DNA of 64,000 nt from an uncultured Eubacteriaceae bacterium (GTDB lineage: Bacteria; Bacillota; Clostridia; Peptostreptococcales; Anaerovoracaceae). The position numbers and the translations under genes were made by a program. Below the pieces are notes generated by a model, which searched no databases, was not told the origin of the DNA, and saw only the letters and a program-made list of their open reading frames with translations. This document shows positions 48,266-55,988 of the stretch, piece after piece (the first letter of the stretch is position 1; each line of letters starts with the position of its first letter). The stretch spans positions 48,228 through 112,227 of the forward strand of contig CAIFEY010000003.1 in assembly GCA_903789635.1 (NCBI GenBank). Reading direction: 5' to 3'.

Positions 48266-48916
48266 ATGAAGCAGAAGACAGAAAAGGAAAAAACTGGACT
48301 TGTAATCACCGCGCACGTGGAAGGAATCCCGCATATTAGGATAAACGCAGAAGATTATGACGAAATCGTGTGCGCGGACGGCGGGATCAGGGCCGCGCAG
48401 GCGCTCGGCCTGAAGCCGGATAAGTACATCGGCGACTTCGATTCGGCCGCGCAGCCGGACGTTCCGAATCTGATCAAGCTGCCGTGCCAGAAGGACATGA
48501 CGGACAGCGAGGCGGCGATCGACCTCGCGATCGCGGACAGCTGCACAGACGTCACGATCCTGGGCGGGCTGGGCGGCCGGTTCGACCACACGATGGGGAA
48601 CATCGGCATGCTCGCGAGCTACACCGGAAAGATCCCGCACATCGAGATCCTTGACGGCTGGAACCGCGTGTTCATCGCCGATCCGGGCACGGTGCGCGTG
48701 AAGAGGAACGGCTTCAAGTACATCAGCATCATCGCCTACGGCAGCGAGGTGACCGGGATCACACTGAGAAACGTGAAGTACCTGCTGGACGATTTTACTT
48801 TGTCGAACGAGACGACGAGGGGCGTCAGCAACGAGATCGCCGATGACTGCGAGGAGGCCGTCATCACGCACAGGACCGGGCGCCTGCTAATCATCCAGGC
48901 CAACGACGCGGATTAG
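48266..48916 (+). CDS. thiN: Thiamine pyrophosphokinase
   Basis: Transfers pyrophosphate from ATP to thiamine, giving thiamine diphosphate. The family blocks are present: VCADGGIRAAQALGLKPD, IGDFDS, KDMTDSEAAIDLA and GGLGGRFDHTMGNI. The 216-residue length is typical. The start has a GAGGGT site. Its last 30 bases overlap the end of pdxK on the opposite strand, so two vitamin-cofactor kinases are arranged tail to tail. Confidence 0.95.
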   Translation: MKQKTEKEKTGLVITAHVEGIPHIRINAEDYDEIVCADGGIRAAQALGLKPDKYIGDFDSAAQPDVPNLIKLPCQKDMTDSEAAIDLAIADSCTDVTILGGLGGRFDHTMGNIGMLASYTGKIPHIEILDGWNRVFIADPGTVRVKRNGFKYISIIAYGSEVTGITLRNVKYLLDDFTLSNETTRGVSNEIADDCEEAVITHRTGRLLIIQANDAD

Positions 48917-49726
48917 CCACGAGAGCGTCTCTTCGAAGTTGATGCTGTACCAGCCGTTGTCGCCGTCCTCAGCGGTCTTAAGGATCGTTTTCCGGACGTA
49001 GGTGCAGGCGAGGTCCGCGGCCTCCCTTAAGCTCATTCCGCGCACGAGCGCGCCGGTCAGGACGCTGGAGAACAGGTCCCCGGTCCCGATGTACGTCCCA
49101 GGGACGACGGCGTTCTGGCAGGAGAAGAACTCGTCAGACTTAGAGTCGTACGTCAGCACGCCCGTCATCCCCTCCGAGAGCGACGCCCCCGTCAGCATCA
49201 CCTGCCTGCAGCCAAGGCCGGCCGCCCTGCGCAGCAGGTTTTTTTGTGTGTCTAAAGAGCAGTGCTCGTCGTACGGGGATCTGGTAAGGCTGCAGAGCTC
49301 GGTCAGATTAGGCACGATCAGGTCCGCGCGGGCGCAGAGCGCCTCGTTTTCCCTAACGTATTCCTCGTCGAATCCCGGATACAGCCTGCCATCATCCCCC
49401 ATCGCGGGGTCGACGACCAAGATCGTGTCCTTTGTCAAAAAATTATCCAGCACGTCCTCCACCAGGTTGACGTCCTCCCGGCTGCCGAGGTAGCCGGTGT
49501 AGATCGCGTCGAAGTGCAGGCCGAGGTCCTTCCACTGCTCGATCACGCCCGGGTTGAAGCCGCGCATCGTCTGGAAATGGTAGCCCGGGATCCCGGTGTG
49601 CGTCGACAGCACGGACGTCAGCAGCGGCACCGCCTCGACCCCCATCGCCGACAGCACCGGCACCGCAATCGTCTGCGAACATTTTCCGAAACAGGACAAG
49701 TCCTGGATAGAGAGCACTCTCTTCAT
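48887..49726 (-). CDS. pdxK: Pyridoxal kinase (PdxK/PdxY type)
   Basis: Phosphorylates pyridoxal in B6 salvage. A 279-residue ribokinase-fold protein with SIQDLSCFGKCS at the N-terminus, VVDPAMGDDGRLY, IVPNLTELCSL, and the anion-hole/catalytic block GTGDLFSSVL. These favour PdxK/PdxY over ThiD, although the shorter bifunctional HMP kinases are related. The 3' end overlaps thiN tail to tail by 30 bases. The 5' region contains a large inverted repeat. Confidence 0.93.
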   Translation of the reverse strand: MKRVLSIQDLSCFGKCSQTIAVPVLSAMGVEAVPLLTSVLSTHTGIPGYHFQTMRGFNPGVIEQWKDLGLHFDAIYTGYLGSREDVNLVEDVLDNFLTKDTILVVDPAMGDDGRLYPGFDEEYVRENEALCARADLIVPNLTELCSLTRSPYDEHCSLDTQKNLLRRAAGLGCRQVMLTGASLSEGMTGVLTYDSKSDEFFSCQNAVVPGTYIGTGDLFSSVLTGALVRGMSLREAADLACTYVRKTILKTAEDGDNGWYSINFEETLSWLIRVVGLDD

Positions 49727-49761
49727 GATATCCCCTTCTAGGTATTCCTTCTGACAAAATC

Positions 49762-49843
49762 CCCGCGAGATCGCAGAAACGCGCTTTAACTGCTGCGTTC
49801 TGCCGGGCGCGCAGTTCCGCCGCTCCTGATCTCACGGGTTTTT
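49762..49843. terminator. Long-stem hairpin upstream of pdxK
   Basis: An 11-bp stem with one wobble (49762-49772 with 49828-49838) encloses 55 GC-rich bases that can form alternative inner stems (GCAGAA/TTCTGC, AACTGC/GCAGTT). On the plus strand it is followed by five T, which would stop antisense transcription coming from thiN. On the minus strand it lies between the dehydratase operon and pdxK and could also be a leader structure. Confidence 0.5.
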
Positions 49844-49926
49844 GTAATCATCTTCGTTTATTCTGTCTGAGCCGCCTCAGCCCGAGAATCGCCGTTCAAG
49901 ACATCCTTAGGCAATTTCCTCGGCCC

Positions 49927-51639
49927 TTAGGAGATCTTCTCCGCGCTTTCCTCGGCCGCGTCGATCGCGAACAGGGCCGCGCCGATCGCTCCGCAGAGGT
50001 CCGGGTTCTCCGGGACAAAGATCTTCTCGCCTACCAGGTCCTCGATGCAGCGGACGACGCCGATGTTTCTCGCGCCGCCGCCGGTCATCATGTAAGGGCC
50101 CTTGCCGCCGGTCCTGTGGACCAGTGCCATCGTCTTGGCCGCGACACTCTTATCCAGGCCGTGGACGATGTCCGCGATCTGGTTGTTGTCCGCGATCAGG
50201 GAGACGACCTCGGACTCGGCGAATACCGTGCACATGCTGGAGATCGTCAGGTCATTCTGCCAGTCGAGTCCTGCCGTGCTGATCTCGTCCAGGCTGATCT
50301 CGAGGACCTTGGCCATGTTCTCCAGGAATCTGCCGGTTCCGGCCGCGCACTTGTCGTTCATCGCGAAGTTCGCGACGTCGCCGTTGTCGTCCAGGCGGAT
50401 CGCCTTGTTGTCCTGTCCGCCGATGTCGATGATCGTGTGGACGCCCGGGTGGATGTGGGACGCGCCCCTAGCGTGGCAGGTGATCTCGGTGATGTTGTCG
50501 TCGGCGAAGGAGATGTTCATCCTTCCGTATCCCGTCGCGAAGATCAGGGAGATGTCCTTAGGATCGACCTTAGTCAGCGAGTCCAGGGCCTTCTGTGCGC
50601 CCTTCTGCGCCTTGGCGCCGGTGCGGCAGGTCGCGCTGTCCACGACGTTTCCGTCGCGGTCTAAGACGGCGATATTGGTCGTCGTCGAGCCGCTGTCGAT
50701 GCCGGCAAAGTATTTTCCATCTTTATTCATTAGTCTGACCGTCCTTTCTTTTCTGAGCCCGATGCTCTCGATGAATCCGCCGATCCTCGTCGACAGCTGT
50801 CCCTCCGACTGCATCGTGAAGTCCGTCTCGATCTTGGTCATCGGGATATTGGTCTGCCTGCGCAGCATTTCATATTCGAATCCGAAGTAATCGCAGAATT
50901 TGATCGTGTGGTAGATAATCCCCTTAAGATGCGGATCGTTCAGCAGTTCCCTGCGCTTCGTGATGTCTTCCATCCTCATGCACGGCATCTGCGTCATCAG
51001 GCGCTGCGCGTACCACTCGAGCACCTCGCGCAGGTAATCCGGCGTTCCGTCCTCCTGGTTTCCCTCGGCCGCGGCCTCGTTCCAGCGCTTCAGGACGTTC
51101 CGGTCCGGGCCCTCCATGTCGCGGATGTGGTTGCAGGTCATGTCGCGGATCGGCAGCGGGACCAGATCGTCCAGCTGGTCGTGCAGGCCGTTTCCGACGC
51201 GCGCGCCGATGATGCCGATGTAGTCGCCGTCCGGACGCTTCTCCGCGCCCGTGAACGACTCCGCGAATTTATTCAGGTCGAACGGCTTTCCGCAGTAGTC
51301 ATGGTAGGCCGTGAACAGGCGCTCCAGCTCGTCCACCAGGTGCTGGCGGCTGCATCCGTTCACCGCGTGCGGCATGTCCATCAGGAAGATGAAGTCCATC
51401 TGGTCCTTCAGCACGTCGTACGCCCTCCTGGTGCCGTCGCAGCAGTTCACCAGGATCATCTCGCGTACCCCGTCCTTCTTCACATTCTCGATCAGCGCCT
51501 TGATGCTTCCGCACATGTTCATGTGCATCATGTCCTGCGCGCAGTCGAAGTTGTCCGCCTCTTCATTGATTAATAAAGGCTCAGCGCCGAACGCGGAAAG
51601 CAGTTCGACAGGAGCGTATTTACATGTGTATCCGATCAT
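49927..51639 (-). CDS. Fused dehydratase-like subunit and ATP-dependent activator (HgdB-like plus HgdC-like)
   Basis: A 570-residue two-part protein from the ATG at 51639 (GAGGAG site). Residues 1-300 resemble the D-component of 2-hydroxyacyl-CoA dehydratases, with NCCDGTRRAYD and IIYHTIKFCDYFGFEYEMLR. Residues 310-570 are the BadF/HgdC-type ASKHA ATPase: GIDSGSTTTN, IIDIGGQDNKAI, C431 in KCAAGTGRFLE and C470 in SSMCTVFAESEV, the two cysteines that bridge the activator's 4Fe-4S cluster. The start overlaps the upstream gene's stop (ATGA). Together they could form a complete small system; the substrate is unknown. Confidence 0.88.
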   Translation of the reverse strand: MIGYTCKYAPVELLSAFGAEPLLINEEADNFDCAQDMMHMNMCGSIKALIENVKKDGVREMILVNCCDGTRRAYDVLKDQMDFIFLMDMPHAVNGCSRQHLVDELERLFTAYHDYCGKPFDLNKFAESFTGAEKRPDGDYIGIIGARVGNGLHDQLDDLVPLPIRDMTCNHIRDMEGPDRNVLKRWNEAAAEGNQEDGTPDYLREVLEWYAQRLMTQMPCMRMEDITKRRELLNDPHLKGIIYHTIKFCDYFGFEYEMLRRQTNIPMTKIETDFTMQSEGQLSTRIGGFIESIGLRKERTVRLMNKDGKYFAGIDSGSTTTNIAVLDRDGNVVDSATCRTGAKAQKGAQKALDSLTKVDPKDISLIFATGYGRMNISFADDNITEITCHARGASHIHPGVHTIIDIGGQDNKAIRLDDNGDVANFAMNDKCAAGTGRFLENMAKVLEISLDEISTAGLDWQNDLTISSMCTVFAESEVVSLIADNNQIADIVHGLDKSVAAKTMALVHRTGGKGPYMMTGGGARNIGVVRCIEDLVGEKIFVPENPDLCGAIGAALFAIDAAEESAEKIS

Positions 51640-52928
51640 CTTCTCCTCGCCTCCAACTGTTCGATAAATGCCTGTACTCGTGTGACCATCTGGCCGTCCT
51701 GGATGTTTCTCGGGTCGCATCCGTCGCCGTCAAGGACCAGGGTCGGGAAACCAGCCTCCTCAAAGGTTTTGGCCGCCAGGGATGACGCGCCGAGCGTCTG
51801 CTTGCATCCCCAGTGGCAGAAATAGACGATGCCGTCCGCGTGCATGTCGCGCGCGTACCTCAGGACCCTCTCGATCCTGCGCTCCGCCGGACCGTTGAAG
51901 GAATCCTTCAGCAGCATCTCCGCCATCTTCTCGTACGGATCCCCGCCGGTCAGGTCGACGTCCAGGTTGTCGTAGCTCATGTCGCCGCTGATGACCTCGA
52001 CGTTCTCGTTGTGGTTGAAGATGTTGGTCATCGACTCCTGCCAGTACGGCAAAATATGCACCCACGCCACACAAACGCCCTGCTGGTTGTCCGGGACGAC
52101 CTCCGGCAGCTCCTTCAGCTCCCGGATCATGCGGTTTCCGGACTCCACGGTCTCCTCCGTGCCGAGCAGCACGTGGTACTCGAAGGAATCCATCATCAGG
52201 TCGGTCAGGCGTCCCCTCTCGCTCCTCGTCGCCTTCAGGCGCAGGATCTCGCGGTAGTTCTCGATTCCCTTCTGCGCTAATTCCATCGACTCCTTCAGCT
52301 TCTGCTCGTCCAGCTGAATCCCCGACGAACTCTGCAGGAACAGCGCCATCTGCTGCAGCTGCTGGCGGACGTACTCCTGATTCTTCTCGTTCCAGTCGTT
52401 CGGCACGTCGATGACGAAGTGCGGGACCTGGTAGTAATCCGCCAGGTAGCGGAACGAGAGCTGGTTCGCGTCACAGACCATCGTCGTGTTCACGATGCAG
52501 CACGGCTTGGGCAGCACGCCCTTCTCCACCATTCCGATGAACTGTTTATGGAACGAGCAGAAAGATTCCGGCACACCGGACTTCTCCGCCTCGTTTAGAA
52601 ATATCTTCTCGCAGTGTGACGCAGTCATGTAGCAGCTCAGGCCTTCCGGGAAGACGACATCCAGTCCCATCGCGTGCATGACCTCGCACGGCGTGAAGAT
52701 GCTGACCACAACGCTCTTCCTGCCGTTGTCCGACAGGGAGGCCGCCATGGCGCGGTTGCAGTGCTGCATCTGGTATCCTCTCGCAGGCAGCTGATCCGAC
52801 TTCTTCATGCGCATGTAGTTTCCGTACAGCCGGAACGTGCGGGCGAGGAGCTTCCTCGCCCGGGCAGGATGCCTGTCGATCTGTTTTTCTGCGTATTCTC
52901 CAAAGCGATCTACGATCGTTCTGCTCAT
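51636..52928 (-). CDS. 2-hydroxyacyl-CoA dehydratase D-component-family protein
   Basis: A 430-residue member of the HgdA/HgdB/BcrB/BcrC family. Typical parts are VVVSIFTPCEVMHAMGLDVVFPE, CCIVNTTMVCDANQLSF, VIDVPNDWN and the C-terminal YFCHWGCKQTLGASSLAAK with DGDGCDPRN. Cluster-binding cysteines are expected among C143-C144, C152 and the CHWGC pair. It overlaps the next gene by 4 bases, and the pair are surely co-translated. In the family such proteins reduce or dehydrate aromatic or 2-hydroxyacyl-CoA substrates, or act in related reductive chemistry. Confidence 0.88.
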   Translation of the reverse strand: MSRTIVDRFGEYAEKQIDRHPARARKLLARTFRLYGNYMRMKKSDQLPARGYQMQHCNRAMAASLSDNGRKSVVVSIFTPCEVMHAMGLDVVFPEGLSCYMTASHCEKIFLNEAEKSGVPESFCSFHKQFIGMVEKGVLPKPCCIVNTTMVCDANQLSFRYLADYYQVPHFVIDVPNDWNEKNQEYVRQQLQQMALFLQSSSGIQLDEQKLKESMELAQKGIENYREILRLKATRSERGRLTDLMMDSFEYHVLLGTEETVESGNRMIRELKELPEVVPDNQQGVCVAWVHILPYWQESMTNIFNHNENVEVISGDMSYDNLDVDLTGGDPYEKMAEMLLKDSFNGPAERRIERVLRYARDMHADGIVYFCHWGCKQTLGASSLAAKTFEEAGFPTLVLDGDGCDPRNIQDGQMVTRVQAFIEQLEARRR

Positions 52929-52975
52929 ACTTCATCCTTTCTTCTTCAATCACAATCGGTATTCTTATGCGGTTT

Positions 52976-53039
52976 CCCGCCCTTTCCAGCGAATTGGCGG
53001 GAATAAATGCTGTATCCCGCCGGTTTCTGCAATTGGCGG
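52976..53039. repeat. Two tandem GC-arm hairpins
   Basis: CCCGCC/GGCGGG (52976-52981 with 52996-53001) and CCCGCC/GGCGG (53016-53021 with 53035-53039) form two similar hairpins 40 bases apart. They share AATTGGCGG on their right arms. They lie between ybaK and the dehydratase operon. Confidence 0.65.
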
Positions 53040-53061
53040 AAATAATTGGTAAATTAAAAAG

Positions 53062-53103
53062 GGGAAAAGAAAAGGGAAAGAAGCCAGGCGGCAGGCCCGG
53101 CTT
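53062..53103 (-). terminator. Intrinsic terminator of ybaK
   Basis: AAGCCAGGC (53081-53089) pairs with GCCCGGCTT (53095-53103) with one mismatch. On the minus strand a long T/C-rich stretch follows (CTTTCCCTTTTCTTTTCCCC). Confidence 0.6.
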
Positions 53104-53117
53104 ATCTTCTTGCCCCG

Positions 53118-53609
53118 TTATTCTTTTGTCAATGAATCGAACTCGGCGTCAACGAGGTCCGCCAGTTTCTCCGGATCCATGCAGATCGTGAGGCCGATCC
53201 TGCCCCCGCTCACGCCGATCTTGTCGAACAGCTGCGCCGTCTCGTCGATCGCCGTCGGGTACGGCTTTTTCATGCCGATCGGGGAACAGCCGCCGCGGAT
53301 GTAGCCGGTCACCTTGTTGATGTCCTTCACGTGGATCATCTCGAGCTTCTTCTCGCCGAAGTGGCGCGCGGCCTTCTTCAGGTCGAGCTCCTCGGCGACC
53401 GGGATCACGCAGACGACGTACTGCCTGTCGAAGCCGATCAGGACCAGCGTCTTGAACACCATCTCCTCGGGCAGGCCGATCTTGTGCGCGGAGGAGACGC
53501 CGTCGGAAAACTCGCCCTCCACCTCGTACGTGTACTCCTCGTACGGAATGCCCGCCTGCTCGACCATGCGGATCGCGTTGGTCTTGACAACTTTCTCTTT
53601 CTTGGCCAT
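53118..53609 (-). CDS. ybaK: YbaK-type aminoacyl-tRNA deacylase
   Basis: A 163-residue protein of the YbaK/ProX deacylase family that removes cysteine from mischarged tRNA-Pro. The family blocks are EMVFKTLVLIG, containing the conserved Lys, AARHFGEKKLEM and GYIRGGCSPIGMKK. The last block identifies the YbaK branch. It stands alone with a T-rich terminator downstream. Substrate assignment rests on the family. Confidence 0.94.
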   Translation of the reverse strand: MAKKEKVVKTNAIRMVEQAGIPYEEYTYEVEGEFSDGVSSAHKIGLPEEMVFKTLVLIGFDRQYVVCVIPVAEELDLKKAARHFGEKKLEMIHVKDINKVTGYIRGGCSPIGMKKPYPTAIDETAQLFDKIGVSGGRIGLTICMDPEKLADLVDAEFDSLTKE

Positions 53610-53724
53610 GATCGTTCCTTTTCAATAAACCTCTACTCTGATTTATATCCAGTTTCTATCAGTCTAACACGCCACAGCGCATTCGGCAGTAACAAAAATT
53701 ACACATCTGACAGAAATACCATTC

Positions 53725-55503
53725 CTATCTCCAGCTGAGGAACAGCGGTCCGAGCGTCACGGCCACGATGACCATCAGCTTGATCACGATGTACACCGAG
53801 GAGTCGGAGATGTTCTTAAACAGCGACCCCGCATTGACCATGATCGCGCCGAGCAGGACGCCGGATACGATCGCACCGATCAGGAGTCCTGCGAGCATCT
53901 CCTGGCCTGCGAAGCCAGCGATCAGGATCGGAACCAGGACCGTGATGATGCCGGACAAGTACAGTCCCTTCATCGCCGAAACGGCGGACGGGCGGACCTG
54001 GTCCTTGATCTCCTTTCGGTCCTCCTTGCTGATCTCAGACGACACGCGGTCGCCGAGCTTTCCCTTCAAGTCTCTCACCATGTCTCTCAGGGCGCTTCCG
54101 GAGAAGGTCATCGAGCGCGAGGTGAACGCGAACGGGAACATGACGCCGATCAGGCAGCCGCAGACGACCATCGGGTTCAGCAGGCTGACCTGGCTCAGGC
54201 TCAGCTGGTCGGACAGCGAGATCAGGAGCGCGACGGCTGTCATGCAGGCGGCGCCGGACGAGATTCCGTTGCGGGAGCGGCTCAGGGAGTTCGCGAATTC
54301 AGCTGCGGCATCCTTTACGCGGCCGCTCTCCTCCTCGGTTGCGACCGTGCTCAGTACGGTTCCGCTCGTCTTAGTCAGCAGGACGAGGCCCTGCAGCGTG
54401 AGCAGGACGGCGCTGACCGAGACCATGCCGACCGCGCCTAAACCGATGCCGTAGTTGCCGGCGAAGTAGTAGGCCAGTCCGAGGCCGAGCGCGAGGCAGA
54501 CGACCGGCAGGATGGAGGCGGACATGCCGCTGCTCAGACGCTCGAGCATGGCTTCCCTGCGTCCTCCCTGGCGGACCATCTCCCTCAGCTTGTGGTCGGT
54601 CGAATCGGTGTAGACTCTCGTCGCGAGCTCACCGACCAGTCCGGCTGCGATGCCGGACGCGACCGCGCCGGCGTAGGTCAGGTTTTCCATCTCCCTTACG
54701 CTCAGGAAGACCGCGGTCAGGGCGACGACGACGGACGCGAAGATCAGCGCCATGTCGAGGTTGTGGCCGTACGCCTTGGTCTTCTTACGGATGACGATGA
54801 CCGCGATCAGGGAGGCCAGGATGCCCGCCCCGATCAGGACGAACGAGATGACCGCCGCCATGCCGGCCGAGAACGTCGCGTTGACGCCCGCGTCCGTGAC
54901 TGCGGACTGCGCGAGCAGCATGACCGCCGCGGTTCCGGCGATCAGCGAGTCGACGACGTCGTACATCTTGGCAAAAAGTTCTCCGCCGCTCCTTCCGAGG
55001 AACGCGACAGTGGAGACGCCGAGCAGGAGGCCCGGAAGTCCCTCGGTGAAGAGGGTGAAGTTCATGCTCCAGTAGGTGACGAGCAGCCCCAGGACGCTGA
55101 TGCCGACCGCGCCCATGCCGCCGATTACGGCGGTGTAGAAGCCCATTCGCTCCGCCTTATCCATGTCACCGTGCACCGCAGCGCCGGCGACCCTGGTGTT
55201 TCCGACCGCGACCGCAAACGCGAGCAGCAGGCCGTCCGCGATGCCGATCGCGGCGCCGATCAGGTACATGCCGGCCGTGATCTGCCCGATCAGAAACAGC
55301 AGCAGCAGGAAAAACGCCGCAGCCGCGATGACCGTGTAGAGTACGCCGATCTTGAGGTAGCGGCCGAGTCCGCACAAAATATATCCATTGAGATACTGGA
55401 CCCTGGTACTCTCGATGGGATTCTTCTTTTTCAACCAAAACAATAGCAGGCCTGAAATCGCAATCGCCGCAATGCAGCAGAGCAGTGTGAACATTTTCAG
55501 CAT
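53725..55503 (-). CDS. Degenerate membrane pyrophosphatase homologue lacking catalytic loops
   Basis: A 592-residue polytopic protein clearly related to membrane-bound proton/sodium pyrophosphatase (HppA). Recognisable parts are GVSTVAFLGRSGGELFAK, AYYFAGNYGIGLGAVGMVS, and the C-terminal IVSGVLLGAIMVNAG and IVIKLMVIV. The catalytic parts are missing. After residue 171 the usual GGGIxTKAADVGADLVGK-type motif is reduced to GGELFAKMYDVVDSLIAG, and the following DNVGDNVGD loop is absent. The ADNAGG and DALDAVGNTTAA stretches are replaced. The late DNAKK...GDTVGDPFKD loop is deleted (NAGSLFKNISDSS). ATG 55503 has a strong AGGAGG site. PPi hydrolysis looks impossible; its role is unknown. Confidence 0.85.
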   Translation of the reverse strand: MLKMFTLLCCIAAIAISGLLLFWLKKKNPIESTRVQYLNGYILCGLGRYLKIGVLYTVIAAAAFFLLLLFLIGQITAGMYLIGAAIGIADGLLLAFAVAVGNTRVAGAAVHGDMDKAERMGFYTAVIGGMGAVGISVLGLLVTYWSMNFTLFTEGLPGLLLGVSTVAFLGRSGGELFAKMYDVVDSLIAGTAAVMLLAQSAVTDAGVNATFSAGMAAVISFVLIGAGILASLIAVIVIRKKTKAYGHNLDMALIFASVVVALTAVFLSVREMENLTYAGAVASGIAAGLVGELATRVYTDSTDHKLREMVRQGGRREAMLERLSSGMSASILPVVCLALGLGLAYYFAGNYGIGLGAVGMVSVSAVLLTLQGLVLLTKTSGTVLSTVATEEESGRVKDAAAEFANSLSRSRNGISSGAACMTAVALLISLSDQLSLSQVSLLNPMVVCGCLIGVMFPFAFTSRSMTFSGSALRDMVRDLKGKLGDRVSSEISKEDRKEIKDQVRPSAVSAMKGLYLSGIITVLVPILIAGFAGQEMLAGLLIGAIVSGVLLGAIMVNAGSLFKNISDSSVYIVIKLMVIVAVTLGPLFLSWR

Positions 55504-55530
55504 AATGACCTCCTGATTTTCCTTATAACG

Positions 55531-55571
55531 CATGAAGGCTCCGCATCTCTGCGGAGCCCTTGTCCTTCATG
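55531..55571 (-). terminator. Hairpin between secG and the pyrophosphatase-like gene
   Basis: GGCTCCGCA/TGCGGAGCC (55537-55545 with 55550-55558) forms a perfect 9-bp stem with a 4-base loop, extended by CATGAA/TTCATG outside a bulge. No U-run follows on the minus strand. It could be a partial terminator or processing site that sets different levels for the two genes. Confidence 0.5.
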
Positions 55572-55582
55572 ACGGAATCTTC

Positions 55583-55813
55583 TTAGCTAAGTGTTACGAC
55601 TGCAAGCGATACGACAATGAATACGACGGACAGCACAATCGTTGCCTTATGAAGCATAGACTCATAAGCATTCGACTTCTTCTGACCAAAAAGCTGCTCA
55701 GCACCGCCGGCGATGGAACTTGAAAGTCCGTCGCTCTTGCTTTCCTGAAGCAGAATTACCAGCGTCAATAACACACTCACGACAGCGAGAATTACCATTA
55801 ATGCAGTATGCAT
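55583..55813 (-). CDS. secG: Preprotein translocase subunit SecG
   Basis: A 76-residue small translocon subunit with two membrane helices (residues about 4-22 and 55-74) around the loop LLQESKSDGLSSSIAGGAEQLFG, the SecG signature. It has a GGAGG ribosome-binding site and its own promoter. SecDF and YajC are encoded 37 kb away in this window. Confidence 0.95.
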   Translation of the reverse strand: MHTALMVILAVVSVLLTLVILLQESKSDGLSSSIAGGAEQLFGQKKSNAYESMLHKATIVLSVVFIVVSLAVVTLS

Positions 55814-55844
55814 AATCCTTACCTCCTCCTATAATTAGCACCTC

Positions 55845-55873
55845 ATTTTATCACATCCCGGCGCATATAGCAA
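55845..55873 (-). promoter_or_regulatory. Promoter of secG
   Basis: Minus-strand -35 TTGCTA (55868-55873) and -10 TAAAAT (55845-55850), spacer 17 bases, about 35 bases before secG. Confidence 0.75.
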
Positions 55874-55988
55874 GTCCGGAGACAAAATACACATCCCCGG
55901 CGCATCACCATCCCTGCCGACATAAGCCGTCCGGACCGCTGACACTATTTATTTATTATCACATTGTATTGCTAATATTGCATATGCT

